Assembly (NCBI GenBank): GCA_023251135.1
Contig: JAHEZJ010000006.1
Location: forward strand, 62,001 to 126,000
DNA from: Flavobacterium sp.
Lineage (GTDB): Bacteria; Bacteroidota; Bacteroidia; Flavobacteriales; Flavobacteriaceae
Direction: 5' to 3'
Length of the DNA: 64,000 nt
The first letter of the stretch is position 1, and the number at the start of each line of letters is the position of its first letter. This document shows positions 44,701-52,713 of this stretch, in pieces. Under the pieces are notes generated by a model that made no database searches, was not told where the DNA came from, and saw only the letters and a list, made by a program, of their open reading frames with translations. The position numbers were made by a program, and so were the translations under genes.

Positions 44701-44717
44701 CTATGTTTCTATGTGTT
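44701..44717. repeat. Solo right end of the palindromic element
   Basis: CTATGTTTCTATGTGTT followed by AAATGTTTTTCA, the same 29-base string that ends the full copy at 44511-44539. The 174 bp between them include three GCAGATTTT repeats. Looks like a partial duplication. Confidence 0.65.
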
Positions 44718-44744
44718 AAATGTTTTTCATACCATCTGTAAGTA

Positions 44745-45845
44745 CTATTTGATGAGTTTTTCGACATTTGGAATTTTCTCCAAAGCCTTTGTATTTTCAA
44801 CCAGAAGTTTGGCTGCGGCTTCATTTATTTTAGTTGCCGGAATGGCTTTCCATTTATTGATGTCTTTTTCGAAGTCGTTTTTGAAGAAAACTCTGGATAG
44901 ATCTCGTATCACACAGTAAGCTGCTATCGAATGGCCATTATCGCTATCGTAGTTTCCGGTATTGATAAAAAACTGTACTCGTTTGATTAGGCCTTCTTCG
45001 GAGTAAAGAGACAGTTCGGTTAATTTTCCCCTGTATTCCAGATCGGCAGAACCAACACCTTTTAATTTCGGAAACAACTTATAATCGGCAAAATGTCTGC
45101 CTTCGTGACCAATATAGCTCACTCTGAAATTTTCCGATTTTAGATCATAAGCTTTTTTTACACAAAACAAAGCTTCCTTAGTGGCCCAGCCTGCAGGATA
45201 GTAACGTCCCAAAGTGGCGTATTCGCTCCAGCCCAGCGTTACAAAATCATCCATAAAAAAGATTTTGATTGGGGTTTCTTTTCCGTCATAATTGACTTTA
45301 TAAATGGTGTCTTTTTCTGTTTTCCAAACCAATAAATCATACAAACCTCCGGTTTTTCCAAATCCTGTGGTATGATAGCCTAAACTGGCGATGTATTTTT
45401 TTTGGTACACATTGATGCTGTCTTCATTGAGCGGCAAGTTTTTGGCAGCAGGGAAATTCGTTTTAAGAAAATTAGAAACGTTTTTTATAATCAGTGAATC
45501 TGTTTTCTTTTCCTTGTTTAAGAAAGAGAAACGCCAGTAATCTCTGTAAATCTTTAGCAGCTGATCTATTTTTGATTTTCTGGTTTCGAGGAAATCGCTT
45601 TTGTCTTCTTCAAATTTAAAGCGGCTTTCGAAGTTGGTTTTGAATTTTAAATCCTTTTCCGCTATTTTTTTGGTCGGATCAAGCTCGAGTAACGACAGGG
45701 CCGATTTTGGATTCCCATCTAAAGCGAGAGAGTAGATTTTGGTATAATCCAGTTTTATACTGTCATTTTGAATGGATTGAGCGCTTGTTTTTGAACATAA
45801 AAAGAGGCTGAAAAAGAGTAAGGTGGCAAGTTTTAGAGTTCTCAT
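44745..45845 (-). CDS. Secreted HEXXH protein, putative zinc peptidase
   Basis: 366 residues with a signal peptide (MRTLKLATLLFFSLFLCSKTSAQ). No close family recognised. A HEXXH motif, H247-E-G-R-H251, is followed at suitable distance by E270 (SADLEYRGKLTEL), the spacing of gluzincin-type metallopeptidases, with Glu as third zinc ligand. Before it lie helical regions rich in Lys and Glu and a strand-rich part (IKIFFMDDFVTLGWSEYATLGRY). The product is probably periplasmic or secreted. Peptidase activity is inferred from the motif only. The gene is alone on its strand between repeats. Confidence 0.6.
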   Translation of the reverse strand: MRTLKLATLLFFSLFLCSKTSAQSIQNDSIKLDYTKIYSLALDGNPKSALSLLELDPTKKIAEKDLKFKTNFESRFKFEEDKSDFLETRKSKIDQLLKIYRDYWRFSFLNKEKKTDSLIIKNVSNFLKTNFPAAKNLPLNEDSINVYQKKYIASLGYHTTGFGKTGGLYDLLVWKTEKDTIYKVNYDGKETPIKIFFMDDFVTLGWSEYATLGRYYPAGWATKEALFCVKKAYDLKSENFRVSYIGHEGRHFADYKLFPKLKGVGSADLEYRGKLTELSLYSEEGLIKRVQFFINTGNYDSDNGHSIAAYCVIRDLSRVFFKNDFEKDINKWKAIPATKINEAAAKLLVENTKALEKIPNVEKLIK

Positions 45846-45944
45846 ATAAAAGTGTTTGGGTTAATTTTTAACGGCTTTTATACTATAGAGACTTTTTTTG
45901 GGCTAATGTTACAGTTTTACTTTTTTATTTTTATTTCAATCCGT

Positions 45945-45977
45945 AAACCCGACAGTTTTTAAAAACCTGTCGGGTTT
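45945..45977. terminator. AAACCCGACAG palindrome, copy 2
   Basis: AAACCCGACAGTTTTT...AAACCTGTCGGGTTT, 2 bp beyond the HxlR stop codon. Confidence 0.7.
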
Positions 45978-45979
45978 GT

Positions 45980-46375
45980 TTAATTGCTTTTTGTATCCTC
46001 ATCTAAATGTCCAATGATTTTGTTTCGGTGTAAGGATCCCCATTCATGCAATGCTCCAATAACATTATATAAAGTGTGGCTGTGTTCTGTTCTGGCATAT
46101 TCAACCGTTGGTGGAAAAGTGTCATAAACGGTTCGGGTTACCAGTTTGTTTATCTCGAGATCTTTAAGCTCCTTCGAAAGCATTTTGTCCGTAATTCCGT
46201 TGATGTCCTTTGAAATTTCTTTGAATCGCTTAGGTCGGTTCGATAATGCAATCAAAATAGGCAATTTCCATCTGCCGCTTAAAACTTCCAGAGCATCTCT
46301 GACAGGCAATAAGGCAGCCAGGCATTCCTCTGATGCCGAGCACATTTCGTTGTTTAGTTCCTTCTTTGTTTTCAT
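45980..46375 (-). CDS. HxlR-family repressor divergent from azoreductase
   Basis: 131 residues from the ATG at 46375; the upstream in-frame stretch crosses the operator and is rejected. HxlR winged helix: LEVLSGRWKLPILIALSNRPKRFKEISKDINGITDKMLSKELKDLEINKLV, wing YDTFPPTVEYARTEHSHTL. Two cysteines near the start (CSASEEC) could sense electrophiles, as in YodB/HypR-type proteins. It is divergent from a FMN azoreductase, with a 38-bp palindrome between them; YodB controls azoreductase in Bacillus, a direct functional parallel. Confidence 0.9.
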   Translation of the reverse strand: MKTKKELNNEMCSASEECLAALLPVRDALEVLSGRWKLPILIALSNRPKRFKEISKDINGITDKMLSKELKDLEINKLVTRTVYDTFPPTVEYARTEHSHTLYNVIGALHEWGSLHRNKIIGHLDEDTKSN

Positions 46376-46386
46376 ATTTGTGCTGT

Positions 46387-46424
46387 TACTATCCTCAAGG
46401 ATAGCGCTATCCTTGAGGATAGTA
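46387..46424. promoter_or_regulatory. 38-bp perfect palindrome, HxlR operator
   Basis: A perfect palindrome between divergent hxlR-type and azoreductase genes. It is built of two 16-bp near-palindromes, CTATCCTCAAGGATAG (46389-46404) and CTATCCTTGAGGATAG (46407-46422), so two dimers could bind side by side. It ends 12 bp before the HxlR ATG. Confidence 0.8.
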
Positions 46425-46449
46425 CTATAAAAGGTATAGCAAATGTAGA

Positions 46450-46457
46450 TAAGTTTG
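46450..46457 (+). promoter_or_regulatory. -7 box of the azoreductase gene
   Basis: TAAGTTTG matches TAnnTTTG, 25 bp before the ATG at 46483 and 25 bp after the palindrome, which would lie over the -33 region. Confidence 0.55.
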
Positions 46458-46482
46458 TATTGTAAAACAAAAGTAAATAAAC

Positions 46483-47094
46483 ATGAGTAAAAAGATTCTG
46501 AATATAGTAACAAGCATCAAAGGAGATGCTTCTTTTAGCAATAAATTATCAAATGCCGTTCTGGAAAAGCTTGCAAAAGAATACCCGCAAAGTACGGTAC
46601 AAACTTTTGATCTTTCTAAAACACCATTGCCTTATCTTGATGAATTGCAGCTTAGTGCATTTTATACTCCAGCAGATGCCTATTCTGAAAGTCAATCGGA
46701 AGCGATTAAACTTTCTGATGATGCTGTAAGCGATTTGTTGGAAGCTGATATTATTGTGATCGGGGTTCCGATTTATAATTTTGGAATTCCTGCTTTATTA
46801 AAAGGGTGGATTGATCAGGTGGCCAGAGCCGGCAGAACCTTTAGTTATGATGAAAATGGACCAAAAGGTTTAGTAACCGGTAAAAAAGTATTTTTGTCTG
46901 TTGCGTCAGGAGCTGTATTTTCAGAAGGGCCTTATAAAAGTTACGATTTTGCAGAACCATATTTGCGTGTTGTTTTAGGGTTTCTGGGAATTACCGATGT
47001 AACGACTTTTCGTGTAGAAGGAACTTCAATTCCTGATTTTGCTGAGAATGCACTACCAAAAGCTTTAACCGATGTTGAAGAGTTTGTTTTTTAA
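46483..47094 (+). CDS. azoR: FMN-dependent NADH-azoreductase
   Basis: 203 residues of flavodoxin-like fold. Start MSKKILNIVTSIKGDASFSNKLSNAVL, FMN loops VPIYNFGIPALLKGWIDQVARAGRTFSYDENGPKGL and VASGAVFSEGPYKSYDF match AzoR proteins. It reduces quinones and azo compounds by two-electron transfer with NADH and protects against quinone stress. It is divergent from an HxlR regulator across a large palindrome, so induction by quinones or other electrophiles is likely. Confidence 0.94.
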   Translation: MSKKILNIVTSIKGDASFSNKLSNAVLEKLAKEYPQSTVQTFDLSKTPLPYLDELQLSAFYTPADAYSESQSEAIKLSDDAVSDLLEADIIVIGVPIYNFGIPALLKGWIDQVARAGRTFSYDENGPKGLVTGKKVFLSVASGAVFSEGPYKSYDFAEPYLRVVLGFLGITDVTTFRVEGTSIPDFAENALPKALTDVEEFVF

Positions 47095-47114
47095 ACAGAA
47101 TAAATTGCGATCCT

Positions 47115-47147
47115 AAACCCGACAGGTTTTAAAAACCTGTCGGGTTT
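47115..47147. terminator. AAACCCGACAGG palindrome, copy 3
   Basis: Hairpin with arms AAACCCGACAGGTTTT and AAAACCTGTCGGGTTT, 20 bp after the azoreductase stop. Confidence 0.75.
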
Positions 47148-47200
47148 GTTCAGATGGTATCGAGTTTGCTTTTTAAGCGAAAAATAAACTGCGATTCTAA

Positions 47201-47231
47201 GGCCTAAAGGTTTTTAAAAACTGTCGGGTTT
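47201..47231. repeat. Degenerate AAACCCGACAGG palindrome, copy 4
   Basis: GGCCTAAAGGTTTTTAAAAACTGTCGGGTTT keeps the right arm while the left arm has changed (given in two parts: GGCCTAAAGG and AAAACTGTCGGGTTT). Decayed family member. Confidence 0.5.
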
Positions 47232-47282
47232 GTTTGTTAAACGGAAAATAAATTGCGATAGTTGAACATTTTCGTGAGTAGT

Positions 47283-47315
47283 AAACCGGACAAGTTTTTA
47301 AAGGCTGTCCGGTTT
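47283..47315. terminator. AAACCGGACAAG variant palindrome, copy 5
   Basis: AAACCGGACAAG...GGCTGTCCGGTTT lies 8 bp beyond the thiolase stop on the minus strand. Paired changes (CCGG for CCCG on both arms) keep the stem, which suggests that the structure is selected. Confidence 0.65.
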
Positions 47316-47323
47316 GTCTTTTT

Positions 47324-48604
47324 TTACTTTTCGATAATCATTGTAACGCCTTGTCCTCCGGCGGCACAAATAGAAATTAGTCCGCGTCCTGATCCTTTTT
47401 CATTTAATAATTTGGCCATCACACCAATGATACGGCCTCCTGTGGCAGCAAAGGGATGTGCGGCTGCGAGACTACTTCCTTTCACGTTTAGTTTTTCGCG
47501 GTCAATAGCGCCGAGAGTTTTAGAAAGTCCAATTTGTGTGCTTAGTTCAGGGCTTTCCCAGATTTTTAAAGTGGCTAAAACCTGCGCAGCAAAAGCTTCG
47601 TGAATTTCATAATAATCAAAATACTGTAAAGTCAGACCGGCTTTGTCGAGCATATTACTGACCGCAAACAGAGGAGCCAACAAAAGGTTTTGCTGATTTT
47701 TGACATATTCAATGGCAGCAATTTCTGCAAAAGTGATGTAGGCCAAAATAGGAAGTCCTTGTTCTTTGGCCCATTCTTCACTGGCCAAAAGTATGCAGGA
47801 CGCACCATCAGTTAGTGGTGTTGAGTTTCCTGCGGTTAGGGTTCCGTTGGTTTTGTCGAAGGCCGGTTTTAGTTTGGCGAGTTTTTCAAGTGTACTGTCT
47901 TTTCGCAGATTATTGTCTTTATAAAGTCCGTTGAATGGCGTTATCATATCATCAAAAAAACCTTCGTCGTAGGCTTTTGCCATATTGAGATGACTTTTAA
48001 GCGCGAGATTGTCCTGGTCTTCACGGGAAATTTTATAATGTTTGGCTGTGATTTCGGTATGTCCGCCCATCGAAAGTCCGGTTTGAACTTCTTCATTTCG
48101 GGGAACGAGCGGTGCTAAATCTTTGGGGCGAATTTTTAAAAATTGCTTTATTTTTTCACCCAGTGATTTTGCATTTCTGGCGTTGAGCAGAATCTTTCTA
48201 AGCTTGTCGCTTACTGCCATCGGAATATCGCTAATAGAATCAACGCCTCCGGCAATTCCGCATTCTATTTGGCCTAAGGCTATTTTGTTGGCAATATAAA
48301 TAGCGCTTTCAATTCCGGTGTCACAGGCTTGCTGTAAATCACAGGCAGGTGTTGCGGGATCAAGTGCCGTTTTTAAAACACATTCTCTCATCAGATTATT
48401 ATCGTAGGTATGTTTGATCACAGCACCTCCGGCAACTTCTCCTAATAATTTCCCTTTCAAATTGTATTTGTGTACAAGACCATCAAGAGCAGCAGTCATC
48501 ATTTGCTGATTTCCAACTTCGGCATAAGCCGTATTAGCTCTTGCAAACGGAATACGGTTGTATCCAACAATAGCTACTTTTTTGATTGTATTCGTATGAT
48601 TCAT
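47324..48604 (-). CDS. Acetyl-CoA acetyltransferase/thiolase (FadI-like)
   Basis: 426 residues. Catalytic residues are C94 in QQACDTGIES, H383 in AAAHPFAATGGR and C413 in ISICAAGGQG. The TPACDLQQAC segment and overall length are like FadI, the beta-oxidation 3-ketoacyl-CoA thiolase. It may act in fatty-acid degradation. No FadB/FadJ partner lies next to it; the only other acyl-CoA gene in the window is the frameshifted dehydrogenase at 2065. A hairpin follows its stop. Confidence 0.93.
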   Translation of the reverse strand: MNHTNTIKKVAIVGYNRIPFARANTAYAEVGNQQMMTAALDGLVHKYNLKGKLLGEVAGGAVIKHTYDNNLMRECVLKTALDPATPACDLQQACDTGIESAIYIANKIALGQIECGIAGGVDSISDIPMAVSDKLRKILLNARNAKSLGEKIKQFLKIRPKDLAPLVPRNEEVQTGLSMGGHTEITAKHYKISREDQDNLALKSHLNMAKAYDEGFFDDMITPFNGLYKDNNLRKDSTLEKLAKLKPAFDKTNGTLTAGNSTPLTDGASCILLASEEWAKEQGLPILAYITFAEIAAIEYVKNQQNLLLAPLFAVSNMLDKAGLTLQYFDYYEIHEAFAAQVLATLKIWESPELSTQIGLSKTLGAIDREKLNVKGSSLAAAHPFAATGGRIIGVMAKLLNEKGSGRGLISICAAGGQGVTMIIEK

Positions 48605-48826
48605 ATCTGAGAAGGTGTTTTTAGTTTTTTTTCAGCTTAAAGGTAAGCAGAGTTATTTGTTATTGAATGATTTGGTGTACAAAATATTTCGCTTTTTGAG
48701 TTTAGTGCTGAATTATTTGTTTTTTAAATTGTATTTATTTAGAATGATTAAAAATAATTTGCAAAACAGAGTTTTAGCGATTACTTTTGCCAGCGAATTC
48801 AAAACCAAATAATAATAGTGAATATC

Positions 48827-51208
48827 ATGAGTATAAAAAAAGTTTTATTTTCTCTGATTTTTCTGAACTCATTAATGATGATGGGGCAGGGACTGGGAAA
48901 AATAACAGGAAAGGTTTCCTTAACGGGAAATGTGCCGGCAGAAAATGTTTCTGTTGCACTGAAAGGAACAAAATATAGTGCCATTACAAACGAACACGGG
49001 CAGTACGAAATTAAAAATGTTAAGCCAGCCAGCTATACCATTAGCATTAGTGCAGTAGGAATTCGTCAGGTTGAAGACAGAATTACAGTTGCCGCTAAGC
49101 AAACGACAATTAAGAACTTCATGCTTTCGGAGAGTCAGGAAGATCTGGATGAAGTTGTGATTACGAAGAACAAATACAAGCAGGACAAGCCTTCTTTATC
49201 TTTACGTCTTCAAACTCCTGTGCTTGAAATTCCGCAGAACATTCAGATTGTGAGCGGTCAGGCGTTAAAAGATCAGCAGATTGTGAGTATGAGTGACGGT
49301 GTGATCAGAAACGTGAGTGGTGCGGTACGTTCAGAGCATTGGGGGGATTTGTACACGAACATAAAAATGCGTGGTTCTCAGGTTCAGGCGTTCCGAAATG
49401 GGTTTAACGTAGTTTCTTCTTCTTGGGGACCTCTTACCGAAGACATGAGTTTTGTGGATCATATCGAGTTTGTAAAAGGACCGGCAGGTTTCATGATTTC
49501 AAGTGGTGATCCAAGCGGATTGTACAATGTAGTAACGAAAAAACCAACCGGTATTACAAAAGGAGAAGCTAGTGTAATGGCGGGAAGTTATGATTTTTAC
49601 AGAGCCAGTATTGATCTTGACGGAAAATTGGATAAAAAAGGAAAGTTATTGTATCGTTTTAATGCAGCGGCACAAAAGAGAGGATCACATCGTGCATTTG
49701 AGCACAATGATCGTTATGTAATTGCTCCGGTACTTACGTATCAGGTTGATGACAAAACAAAAATTACTGCTGAATATAATTTTCAGTATGCCAACATGAC
49801 CGAAGTAGGTTCTTATTATGTTTTCGGACCTAAATCGGATGGATATGGAACTTTACCAGTTGGATTTACAATGACACAACCGGGTTTGCCTGATACCAAC
49901 ATTCAGGATCATAGTGGATACCTTATGTTTGAGCATAAGTTTGATGACAATTGGAAATTAACCGCACAAACGTCATATTTCAAATACCTTCAGAAAGGAT
50001 ACAGTTCATGGCCGAGTATGGTTGGTTCAAGTGAGAACGCTCTTGGAAAAGGAAATATTATCAGAAATGTGGGGATCTGGGATGCCGAAAGTAATATGTA
50101 TTTAGGTCAGATATTTGTAAACGGGAAGTTCAATACCGGATCAGTTACGCATAAAGTATTAGCTGGTGTAGATTTAGGTAATAAAGATTATATGGCAGAT
50201 TGGGGACAATCTCATGATCTTGATACGGCTGCCAATCCGTTTAATGTTTACAATCCAAATTATGGAACACCTTCTAATGGCCTTCCAGCTTTCGATCGTA
50301 CAAAACCACTTTCTGTGAGAGCCGGAGGTAAGCAGACTACTGAATACGCAGCAGGTTATATTCAGGATGAACTTGGTTTTTTTGAGAACAAATTAAGATT
50401 GACTCTTGCAGCAAGATATACCTGGATTAGCCAAAACAGTTGGGGAACAGTTGAGGAAGACAGTCACATTACCCCACGTATAGGGGTTAGTTATTCGGTA
50501 ACAGATAATCTGGCCCTTTACGGATTATACGATCAGGCTTTTTTACCACAAGCCGGAATTATTAAAAATGGAGATAAGGTAAAACCGCTTACAGGAAATA
50601 ATTTAGAATTTGGAATTAAGAAAGATTGGTTTGACGGATCATGGAGTTCTACATTAGCGGCATACCGTATTGTAAAACAAAATGAACTTACCGCTGATCC
50701 AACTAACGGACCAAACGACATCTATAAAGTTGTTTTAGGAGAAAAAAGAGCACAAGGTATTGAATTTGACGTTAGAGGAAAATTATTAGACGGACTTAAC
50801 CTTATTGCTAATTATGCTTTTACAGAATCGGTTGTAACGAGCTCTGTTGTTACATCTATAGGCGTTGGTTCAGTTGTACCGGGATTTGCTAAACATAGCG
50901 CCAATGCATGGTTGAATTACAGCATTCAAAGTGGTAAACTAAAAGGATTAGGAGCTTCGATAGGAGGTACTTATCTGGCAGACCGTCAAACGGACAGCTG
51001 GAGTGTAGGAAATGTAAGATTACCAAATTATTTTAAACTGGATGGAGGTTTATCTTATGAAACAGGTAAATTTAAAATTACAGCCAATGTGTTTAATATT
51101 TTGGATAAATACCTATACAGCGGATCTTATTATGAGTGGCTTTCGGCTTACTACTGGCAAACCGAAGCTCCAAGAAACTTTAGAGTTGGGGTAACGTATA
51201 AGTTCTAA
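48827..51208 (+). CDS. TonB-dependent receptor with N-terminal CarboxypepD_reg-like domain
   Basis: About 793 residues; ATG at 48827 preferred, GTG at 48818 possible. Signal peptide MSIKKVLFSLIFLNSLMMMGQ. Residues about 22-110 form the CarboxypepD_reg-like fold (GKITGKVSLTGNVPAENVSVALKGTKY...). Plug follows: LEIPQNIQIVSGQALKDQQIVSMSDGVIRNVSG, DHIEFVKGPAGFMISSGDPSGLYNVVTKKPTG, like FhuE/FpvA-type siderophore receptors. Barrel ends APRNFRVGVTYKF. It imports an iron chelate or similar ligand. No ABC importer or TonB genes adjoin. Single gene, with mini-repeats and a hairpin after its stop. Confidence 0.92.
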   Translation: MSIKKVLFSLIFLNSLMMMGQGLGKITGKVSLTGNVPAENVSVALKGTKYSAITNEHGQYEIKNVKPASYTISISAVGIRQVEDRITVAAKQTTIKNFMLSESQEDLDEVVITKNKYKQDKPSLSLRLQTPVLEIPQNIQIVSGQALKDQQIVSMSDGVIRNVSGAVRSEHWGDLYTNIKMRGSQVQAFRNGFNVVSSSWGPLTEDMSFVDHIEFVKGPAGFMISSGDPSGLYNVVTKKPTGITKGEASVMAGSYDFYRASIDLDGKLDKKGKLLYRFNAAAQKRGSHRAFEHNDRYVIAPVLTYQVDDKTKITAEYNFQYANMTEVGSYYVFGPKSDGYGTLPVGFTMTQPGLPDTNIQDHSGYLMFEHKFDDNWKLTAQTSYFKYLQKGYSSWPSMVGSSENALGKGNIIRNVGIWDAESNMYLGQIFVNGKFNTGSVTHKVLAGVDLGNKDYMADWGQSHDLDTAANPFNVYNPNYGTPSNGLPAFDRTKPLSVRAGGKQTTEYAAGYIQDELGFFENKLRLTLAARYTWISQNSWGTVEEDSHITPRIGVSYSVTDNLALYGLYDQAFLPQAGIIKNGDKVKPLTGNNLEFGIKKDWFDGSWSSTLAAYRIVKQNELTADPTNGPNDIYKVVLGEKRAQGIEFDVRGKLLDGLNLIANYAFTESVVTSSVVTSIGVGSVVPGFAKHSANAWLNYSIQSGKLKGLGASIGGTYLADRQTDSWSVGNVRLPNYFKLDGGLSYETGKFKITANVFNILDKYLYSGSYYEWLSAYYWQTEAPRNFRVGVTYKF

Positions 51209-51263
51209 TCTCTTTAGGTTCTGAGGCACTGAGGTGCTAAGGTTCTGAGGGTTATTTAAAAGT

Positions 51264-51296
51264 AAACCCGACAGGTTTTTAAAACCTGTCGGGTTT
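51264..51296. terminator. AAACCCGACAGG palindrome, copy 6
   Basis: Hairpin 55 bp after the TonB receptor stop; start of the first unit of a 141-bp tandem duplication. Confidence 0.75.
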
Positions 51297-51404
51297 GTTT
51301 GTTATGGTGGAATAAGAAATCCTTTTAATCTTTATAATCCGTGGTAAAAAACTACCCTTTTTGAATGAGCGGAATGACCTTTGTACCAGTAAGTGTCCCA
51401 TACT

Positions 51405-51437
51405 AAACCCGACAGGTTTTTGAAACCTGTCGGGTTT
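51405..51437. terminator. AAACCCGACAGG palindrome, copy 7
   Basis: Hairpin in unit 2 of the tandem duplication, 56 bp beyond the LLM stop on the minus strand. Confidence 0.7.
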
Positions 51438-51492
51438 GTTTGTTATGGTGAAATAAGAAATCCTTTTAATCTTTATAATCTGTGGCAAAAAA

Positions 51493-52515
51493 TTACCCTT
51501 TTTGAACGAGCGGAATAACCTTTGTACCAATAAGTTCTATCGCATTCATTAGTTGTGTATGGGTAAGACCCGCATTATCCATTTGAAATGTAAATCTTGA
51601 AATTCCGCCAAGTGATTCGCTGTGGCGCAAGAGTTTATCGGCAATGCGTTCAGGATGGCCTACAACCAAAACTCCCAGATCATCAATTAAGCCGTCAAAT
51701 TTGGCTCTGGTAACTGGTGGCCAGCCGCGTTCTAAGCCTAGTTTTGTCCAAAGTTCAGCATAACCCGGATAATATTCTTCGATGGCTTTTGCGGTAGTGC
51801 TTGCTGCAAATCCGGGTGAATGTAAACCTACCTGAAGTTCTTCGGGCTGGTAACCAGCTGCTTTTCCTGCTTCACGATACAAGTCTACTAGCGGACGGAA
51901 ACGATGTGTCTGCCCTCCAATAACGGCCACCATCAAAGGCAAACCTAAGGATCCGGCTCTTACAAAAGATTCGGGAGTTCCGCCAACGCCTAACCAGACT
52001 GGTAGTTTTTCCTGTAAAGCCCTCGGATAAACCGGAAGATTATTCAAAGCGGGACGAAATTTCCCCGACCAGGTCACAAATTCATTGTCTCTGATTTGAA
52101 GTAAAAGCTCTAATTTTTCTTTAAAAAGCGCGTCATAGTCATTCAGATTAAATCCGAAAAGAGGGTAAGCTTCGATTGAAGAGCCACGGCCCACTACAAT
52201 TTCAGCTCTTCCTTTTGAAATTAAGTCAAGAGTTGCAAAACTTTGATAGACTCTTACCGGGTCAGCAGCACTTAAAACCGAAACAGCACTTGACAATCGA
52301 ATGCGTTTTGTTCGTGCCGCGGCAGCACTTAAAATTACGGCGGTAGCCGAATCTAAAAACTCTTTTTTATGATGTTCACCAATTCCAAAAACGTCAAGTC
52401 CGGCCTGATCTGCCAGCTCGATTCTTTGGAGTAATTGTTCCATTGCATCAACACTGCTTAACGTATTGTGGTCTCCGTACATCGCCGAAGCGAAACTGTC
52501 AATTCCTATTTCCAT
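51493..52515 (-). CDS. LLM-class (luciferase-like) flavin-dependent oxidoreductase
   Basis: 340 residues from the ATG at 52515 (MEIGIDSFASAMYG); another ATG at 52527 would add MLKK. Bacterial luciferase-like TIM barrel: LADQAGLDVFGIGEHHKKEFLDSATAVILSAAAARTKRIRLSSAVSVLS, VGRGSSIEAYPLFGF, PVWLGVGGTPESFVRAGSLGLPL. These enzymes use FMNH2 or F420; Bacteroidota members use FMN. Substrate unknown. The last codons have been duplicated downstream (51345-51404). Single gene between hairpins. Confidence 0.92.
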   Translation of the reverse strand: MEIGIDSFASAMYGDHNTLSSVDAMEQLLQRIELADQAGLDVFGIGEHHKKEFLDSATAVILSAAAARTKRIRLSSAVSVLSAADPVRVYQSFATLDLISKGRAEIVVGRGSSIEAYPLFGFNLNDYDALFKEKLELLLQIRDNEFVTWSGKFRPALNNLPVYPRALQEKLPVWLGVGGTPESFVRAGSLGLPLMVAVIGGQTHRFRPLVDLYREAGKAAGYQPEELQVGLHSPGFAASTTAKAIEEYYPGYAELWTKLGLERGWPPVTRAKFDGLIDDLGVLVVGHPERIADKLLRHSESLGGISRFTFQMDNAGLTHTQLMNAIELIGTKVIPLVQKG

Positions 52516-52612
52516 TTTTTTTAGCATTAGGCTTTAAGTCTTAAGCAATATGCTTTTCAAGAAAGCCTACAGCCCAATACTTATCGCGGTTATTAGAGTA
52601 TTATCGCTTAGT

Positions 52613-52644
52613 AAACCCGACAGGTTTTTAAAACCTGTCGGATT
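52613..52644. terminator. AAACCCGACAGG palindrome, copy 8
   Basis: AAACCCGACAGGTTTT...AAAACCTGTCGGATT, 70 bp beyond the DUF1634 stop on the minus strand. Confidence 0.7.
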
Positions 52645-52713
52645 CGATTGTTATTAAGTAATATGTTTTTTAAGAAAGCCTAAAGCCTAAAGCCTAAAGC
52701 TTACAGCCAATAA

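Larger units (their letters stand above)
51264..51545. repeat. 141-bp tandem duplication covering the LLM gene's 3' end and its hairpin
   Basis: Unit 1 (51264-51404) and unit 2 (51405-51545) are nearly identical. Each has the AAACCCGACAGG palindrome, an ATGGTG(G/A)AATAAGAAATCC stretch, and the last 14-17 codons of the LLM oxidoreductase (CCCTTTTTGAA(T/C)GAGCGG on the plus strand). Unit 2 is part of the live gene; unit 1 is a dead copy whose stop reads TAG instead of TAA. Confidence 0.85.

Noticed and set aside
51279..51530. 83-codon minus-strand reading frame with an internal repeat
   Set aside because: Its repeated peptide is just the translation of the 141-bp tandem duplication in the wrong frame, with hairpins inside; no coding character.
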